From NCBI RefSeq assembly GCF_003149455.1, contig NZ_QFFK01000002.1:372001-436000 (forward strand): a stretch of 64,000 nucleotides of DNA, written 5' to 3'. Below, piece after piece: positions 60,262 through 64,000 of this stretch. Source of the DNA: Chitinophaga deserti (GTDB lineage: Bacteria > Bacteroidota > Bacteroidia > Chitinophagales > Chitinophagaceae). The translations under genes were made by a program, and so were the position numbers. Numbering within the stretch: the stretch's first letter is position 1; each line of letters opens with the position of its first letter. The notes under the pieces are model-generated. The model made no database searches. It had not been told where the DNA came from and saw nothing but the letters and a program-made list of their open reading frames with translations.

Positions 60262-62511
60262 TTATGGAATGATCCTTTGCCCGCCCAGCGCAGCTTCCAG
60301 CTGCCGGAAGGCCTGCTGGTTGGCAGGGTTATCGAGGGCCCGCGCAATGTCCAGCTTTTCCCGGGGCGTAAGGTGCCAGCTCAGTGCGGCGGCCTTATCG
60401 GCCTGTTGCGGTACATACTGGAAAATCAACCGGGAAAACTTACCGGGATAGCTTTCCTCCATATAATTTATGAGCTGATCCTGGTTGAAATCCTGCATGC
60501 TGGTCCAGTGGCTTTGCATGGAAAACAACGGCTCAAACAATAAATCGCTCAGATCTTTCTGCTGCTTGATAGGGCTCATGTCGTTTTTGCGGGAATCCCG
60601 CAACTGGATAAAGATAACCCCGGCTGTATTGTCATTGATCCATTTCCGGAAGATGTGCAGGAACCGAAGACTGGTTTCCTGTCCGAAGTTATCACTGATA
60701 CCGGCATCCATCACATCCACAATAGGCGTGCTTGGCAGGAATACATTTGGCAGCACATAAGGGAAAGTGGCGCTCATACGGATGGCACTTGTTACCCTCA
60801 GCTCCTGCGCATCCTGCGCGGCAAAGAACTGTCCGAAGTCCACACCATCCACATCCCGGATGCTCCGTGTGGGATAAAGGTATTCTGGCGCACAGAGGTA
60901 GCTGACAGGTTGTGGCGACATATACAGCCTCCGCCCGTCGGCATTAATAGTGGCGCACCATATCAGCAGCGGGATGCGAGCTTCGAATTCCGCCTGTCTA
61001 TAGTCGCCCAGTTTCTTATTTAATATATGATCGGTATTCAGATTCAACTGCATTTCAAAAGCATACCCACGGTCTTTCGCGTAGGCGTTATGCCCGATGT
61101 TGAAATGACGGAATGGCGTTATGACGTCGTTTACGGCAAAGGAGCTGAACACGGAGTTCAGCAGATCGCGGGAAATTTTGTCGCAGTAAGAGCTGTCGTA
61201 TAAATCGTGCTTTGTCGGCATTCGGCCTTCCTGACGGCGAAGGTATAGCTCACGGAAATAAGTGGCGCCCATCATGCCGCCGGAAGCCCCGGTGATAAGC
61301 ATGGTATGCTGCAGTAGTTTGCCATTGAGCAAACTGTCGTACCGCTGCAACACGTTCATAGTCCAGGCGGCAGAACGGCTTCCGCCACCACTGGTATTGA
61401 TCACAATCAAAGGTGGTTTGGATCCTGCGGGGAAACGCTTTTTCCAGTTTTCGAGAATCTTTATGGTATGTTCCTGATCAGCTTTGCTGCGGGCGTCGGT
61501 GAAAAATTCCTGCAGGTCGTGCGAACTGTAGGCAGGCCGTCCGGTTTTGTTGTGATAATCGAGACCATATGCTTTATTCCGGTTGTCGATCCACTGGTTT
61601 TTTACCATCCAGTTGAGGCCTATTATAATACCGATGAGTACGGGAATGGCCCAGCTTTCCAGGAGGTAAGCGTATGCTCCGGCGAGGCCGATAAGGAACG
61701 CAAAGAAGATTAGTACGCTCGCACCGGCGGGGATTCGGAAGGCGGCATAGTCCATCAGGTAGGCCATGATCACGAGGAACACCAGTGCCAGGCCGATGGT
61801 GATCATGGCTGCGAAGTGATGCTGACGGAAGATGTTGTCGAGATAATGTTTATTGTAGTGCCCTACATTCCGCGCCCTTCGGATGCGCCATGGACTGGCA
61901 AAATAACTTAGCACCGGCAGCGCATTCTCATCATGTTCCTGATTGGGGATGAGCACGGTACGAAGGAAGTTGCGGGGATTACCGAATTTCTTCATGAGCC
62001 TGCGGCCGATGTTTTTGTCTGCATTGAAGAAATAAAAGAAAGACACAAACAAGATGGCGAGGTATCCACAGATAAAGCCTTCGGCGAGCAGGAGTATCTG
62101 GGGGATGGTGTTGAGTTCCTGCCAGCGTTGGTATTGCCATCCGCGCCATAGCAGCATCAGAAGGAATGCAGCGGGAATGATGGAATTATTGAGGCAGTAG
62201 CGGGAGAAAGGTTGTGAGGTGGTGGACAGGAATTTGAACCTGCCGCTGTGAAGTATGAACGTGGTAATGTTCCAGCTCATGGTAAAAATGGCGGCGGCCA
62301 CGCCCATCACGGTGGTGCTGTAGAAATTCACCTTTCCCATGTATTCAGGGGCGAGATATAATGCATCGCCGCCGTAGGTTTTCGCGAATCCGCCGTTGAT
62401 GGTGCTGAAGAGTATTGCCCAGAAGATCAGGAGCACCTGATACTTGCGGAAATGCAGCAGCAGCAGCTGGATGGGAAAGGAATAGAAGAATCTTGACCAA
62501 TATCTTTTCAC
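60262..62511 (-). CDS. Membrane-bound patatin-like phospholipase
   Basis: The start is GTG at 62511, with GAGG just upstream. The 749-residue protein has a membrane half (about residues 1-305) with six or more hydrophobic segments, then a patatin domain. There the oxyanion Gly-rich motif is NTSGGGSRSAAWT, the nucleophile S410 lies in ITGASGGMMGA (GxSxG), and the Asp is in VMDAGISDNFG (DxG). So the Ser-Asp dyad is present and the phospholipase or acyl hydrolase should be active at the inner face. This membrane-patatin layout is known in Bacteroidota but substrate is unknown. It stands alone. Confidence 0.9.
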   Translation of the reverse strand: MKRYWSRFFYSFPIQLLLLHFRKYQVLLIFWAILFSTINGGFAKTYGGDALYLAPEYMGKVNFYSTTVMGVAAAIFTMSWNITTFILHSGRFKFLSTTSQPFSRYCLNNSIIPAAFLLMLLWRGWQYQRWQELNTIPQILLLAEGFICGYLAILFVSFFYFFNADKNIGRRLMKKFGNPRNFLRTVLIPNQEHDENALPVLSYFASPWRIRRARNVGHYNKHYLDNIFRQHHFAAMITIGLALVFLVIMAYLMDYAAFRIPAGASVLIFFAFLIGLAGAYAYLLESWAIPVLIGIIIGLNWMVKNQWIDNRNKAYGLDYHNKTGRPAYSSHDLQEFFTDARSKADQEHTIKILENWKKRFPAGSKPPLIVINTSGGGSRSAAWTMNVLQRYDSLLNGKLLQHTMLITGASGGMMGATYFRELYLRRQEGRMPTKHDLYDSSYCDKISRDLLNSVFSSFAVNDVITPFRHFNIGHNAYAKDRGYAFEMQLNLNTDHILNKKLGDYRQAEFEARIPLLIWCATINADGRRLYMSPQPVSYLCAPEYLYPTRSIRDVDGVDFGQFFAAQDAQELRVTSAIRMSATFPYVLPNVFLPSTPIVDVMDAGISDNFGQETSLRFLHIFRKWINDNTAGVIFIQLRDSRKNDMSPIKQQKDLSDLLFEPLFSMQSHWTSMQDFNQDQLINYMEESYPGKFSRLIFQYVPQQADKAAALSWHLTPREKLDIARALDNPANQQAFRQLEAALGGQRIIP

Positions 62512-62557
62512 CTCAGTAAATTAAGGCAAAAATCGCCAATGGAAAATTAATAATATG

Positions 62558-63595
62558 TCAATGCCGTACGGGTGCGGTGAGATAATTGGCCCAAACGAGT
62601 ACCATGAGAAGGGCCATGCCGGTGAACTGATGGGCGAGGGCAAAGCCCAGCGGTATTTTCACGGTACTGTTGAGTACGGTAAGCACACCCAGGAAAACCT
62701 GCAGCAGAACAGTAAATAGTGCTGCGGCACGGGCGCCTTGCAACTGTGGGATTTTGAGTGATTTAATGTACCAGATGGCGACGAGGATGGTCAGTATATA
62801 AGCCAGTCCGCGGTGGATAAACTGGATTGTGATGGGGTTATGCGTAATATCTGCCAGGAATCCGCCCTCAGCAAACATCCCGGGAGGTGCCCAGAACCCG
62901 TTTATGGACGGCCAGGTGGTGGCAGCCAGTGCTGCATGCAGGCCTGCCATGAAGCCTCCATATACCAGTTGAACTACCAGGATGGCCAGCATCCAGCCGG
63001 AAAGCTTCCGGAGGCCGGGAGCCTCGGCACGGTGCTCAGGGGGAACGCTCAGTTTGAGGGCAAACCAGAGTACGTACCAGAGCAGGCCCAATGCGGCGAT
63101 AAAGTGGATGGCTAAACGAATATGGCTGACGTAGAGATTTTCTTCATTCAGGCCGCTTTTTACCATGATCCAACCAATGAGGCCCTGGAGCCCGCCGAGG
63201 ATGAACAGGGTGATCATGGGGCCGATCATGCTGCGGTCGATCTTCTTCTTTATGATGAAATAGATAAACGGCACAAAGAATACGATGCCGATGAGGCGGG
63301 CCCAGTTGCGGTGCAGCCATTCCCAGAAGTAGATCCATTTGAAATCGGTCAGTGTAAAATGGCTGTTGATATATTTACTCTGGCCGATTTCCTGGTATTT
63401 GGCAAAAGCATCCTGCCATGCCGATTCGGTCATGGGAGGGAGGGCGCCCAGGATGGGCTTCCATTCCGTAATACTGAGGCCGCTGCCGGTGAGCCGCGTG
63501 ATGCCGCCCAGCAATACCTGCACAATGATCATGGCCACCCCGGTATACAACCAGATAACGATGGCCCGGTTCCCTTTTGTTTGCTGCATGTCCAT
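62558..63595 (-). CDS. ctaA: Heme A synthase (COX15/CtaA family)
   Basis: From the ATG at 63595 (or 63589 two codons on) the 345-residue protein has eight hydrophobic segments. The family begins VIWLYTGVAMIIVQVLLGGITRLTGSGLSITEWKPILG. Heme-ligand His residues are in EWLHRNWARLIG, SHIRLAIHF, FIHRGLAY and LAHQFTGM. It oxidises heme O to heme A for cytochrome oxidase at the inner membrane. No ctaB or cox genes follow in this window. The -7 element at 63603-63610 lies 7 nt upstream, which argues against the upstream in-frame start at 63625. Confidence 0.94.
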   Translation of the reverse strand: MDMQQTKGNRAIVIWLYTGVAMIIVQVLLGGITRLTGSGLSITEWKPILGALPPMTESAWQDAFAKYQEIGQSKYINSHFTLTDFKWIYFWEWLHRNWARLIGIVFFVPFIYFIIKKKIDRSMIGPMITLFILGGLQGLIGWIMVKSGLNEENLYVSHIRLAIHFIAALGLLWYVLWFALKLSVPPEHRAEAPGLRKLSGWMLAILVVQLVYGGFMAGLHAALAATTWPSINGFWAPPGMFAEGGFLADITHNPITIQFIHRGLAYILTILVAIWYIKSLKIPQLQGARAAALFTVLLQVFLGVLTVLNSTVKIPLGFALAHQFTGMALLMVLVWANYLTAPVRH

Positions 63596-63602
63596 AAAGC
63601 AG

Positions 63603-63610
63603 CAAAAATA
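63603..63610 (-). promoter_or_regulatory. -7 promoter element of ctaA
   Basis: The minus strand reads TATTTTTG, an exact TAnnTTTG match, 7 nt before the ATG at 63595. It suggests a very short or absent leader. Confidence 0.5.
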
Positions 63611-63673
63611 TGGGGAAAAACGCACCGGAGCGGATGATTTTTATCAATTCCGGAATCATTCAGCGGGTTTTTG

Positions 63674-63697
63674 TAATTTTAGCGCCAACAAAACAAC
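63674..63697 (+). promoter_or_regulatory. Putative rnhB promoter block shared with the POT gene
   Basis: TAATTTTA (63674-63681) is one mismatch from the -7 consensus. The block 63677-63697 is 20 of 21 identical to 39191-39211 upstream of the POT transporter. Confidence 0.4.
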
Positions 63698-63702
63698 TAA
63701 CC

Positions 63703-64000
63703 TTGCTGCTGCCTTATTTTCAGGACGAGCTTACAGAAGCCGGCTGCGATGAAGCCGGAAGGGGCTGCCTGGCAGGTCCCGTTTTTGCGGCGGCAGTAAT
63801 ACTGCCGAGGGACTTCAGCCATCCATTCCTAAACGATTCCAAACAGATGACGGAGGGGGACCGGTTTGCGCTGCGGCCTATCATAGAACAGCATGCGTTA
63901 GCATTCGCGGTAGCCAGTGTGGATAATGAGGAAATTGATAAGATAAATATCCTGAAAGCCTCGTTCAAAGCGATGCACATCGCTTTGGCACGATTATCGC
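63703..64000 (+). CDS. rnhB: Ribonuclease HII, 3' end cut by window
   Basis: The frame starts at TTG 63703 ([24 protein letters not shown]), the only sensible start after an upstream stretch without family similarity. The RNase HII signature with the first catalytic Asp-Glu pair is [23 protein letters not shown], followed by [19 protein letters not shown] and [18 protein letters not shown]. The enzyme removes RNA from RNA-DNA hybrids, including misincorporated ribonucleotides, with Mg2+ or Mn2+. About 99 residues are present; the remaining half and the last catalytic Asp lie beyond the window. It diverges from ctaA. Confidence 0.93.
   Translation, partial: MLLPYFQDELTEAGCDEAGRGCLAGPVFAAAVILPRDFSHPFLNDSKQMTEGDRFALRPIIEQHALAFAVASVDNEEIDKINILKASFKAMHIALARLS

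Noticed and set aside
1..64000. Mobile elements, phage genes, rRNA or tRNA genes
   Set aside because: No transposase, integrase, phage structural gene or recognisable rRNA/tRNA sequence was seen on either strand.

Overview
The window reads as chromosomal DNA of a Bacteroidota bacterium, most likely Chitinophagaceae (Chitinophaga-like). Supporting signs are family content typical of the phylum (S46 dipeptidyl-peptidase, PNGase F, DUF4836 lipoprotein, Tat-exported Gfo/Idh oxidoreductases, an orphan class I terpene synthase, a Bacteroidota-type ureohydrolase), promoters with the TAnnTTTG -7 element, and start codons that mostly lack a strong Shine-Dalgarno sequence. I see no rRNA, tRNA, insertion sequence, prophage or CRISPR array. 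Genes are densely packed on both strands, and many transcription units end in perfect hairpin terminators.

Layout. 0-3.5 kb: a 5'-truncated lipase, a glycolipid-binding protein with a zinc peptidase, and a terpene synthase. 3.6-9.7 kb: the gltBD glutamate synthase operon. 10-18.8 kb: a secreted GH10-like hydrolase, a DUF3500 protein, mgsA, an Nfu-type Fe-S protein, a secreted PNGase F, the pnuC/NadR-kinase pair, mtgA and a TsaC/Sua5 protein. 18.8-25.1 kb: a PepC-like peptidase, a GNAT acetyltransferase, polA, an ArsC/Spx-like protein and a glycosyltransferase. 25.2-28.9 kb: two small unknown proteins, a ureohydrolase with a degenerate metal site, a YitT protein and an esterase. 29-44.9 kb: a region rich in exported sugar-related proteins (Tat TIM-barrel isomerase, formylglycine-enzyme-like protein, two Tat Gfo/Idh oxidoreductases, a PBP4-type peptidase, an S46 peptidase, two small lipoproteins, a POT peptide transporter, a GMC oxidoreductase with its small Tat lipoprotein, and a divergent gluconokinase). 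45.3-54.8 kb: mutL, msrB, an SRPBCC protein, a YciI protein, a DUF4836 lipoprotein, an ABC/FtsX pair and an amidohydrolase-Dabb fusion. 54.8-64 kb: two unknown-function proteins, a geranylgeranyl-reductase-like flavoprotein, a YbaB protein, typA, a membrane patatin, heme A synthase and a 3'-truncated rnhB.

How the genes work together. gltB/gltD assimilate ammonia. PnuC imports nicotinamide riboside and the coupled NadR-like kinase traps it. Exported hydrolases, esterases, PNGase F and S46 peptidase fit a glycan- and protein-degrading lifestyle, and the POT transporter would import di- and tripeptides. The GMC/subunit-3 pair, Tat oxidoreductases and isomerase suggest periplasmic sugar oxidation.

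The most unusual structure is non-coding. Three intergenic spacers (12.65, 14.06 and 45.07 kb) hold degenerate tandem repeats with the same exact 11-nt period but different consensus sequences, and one folds into a 28-bp perfect inverted repeat. I do not recognise this as a named element.
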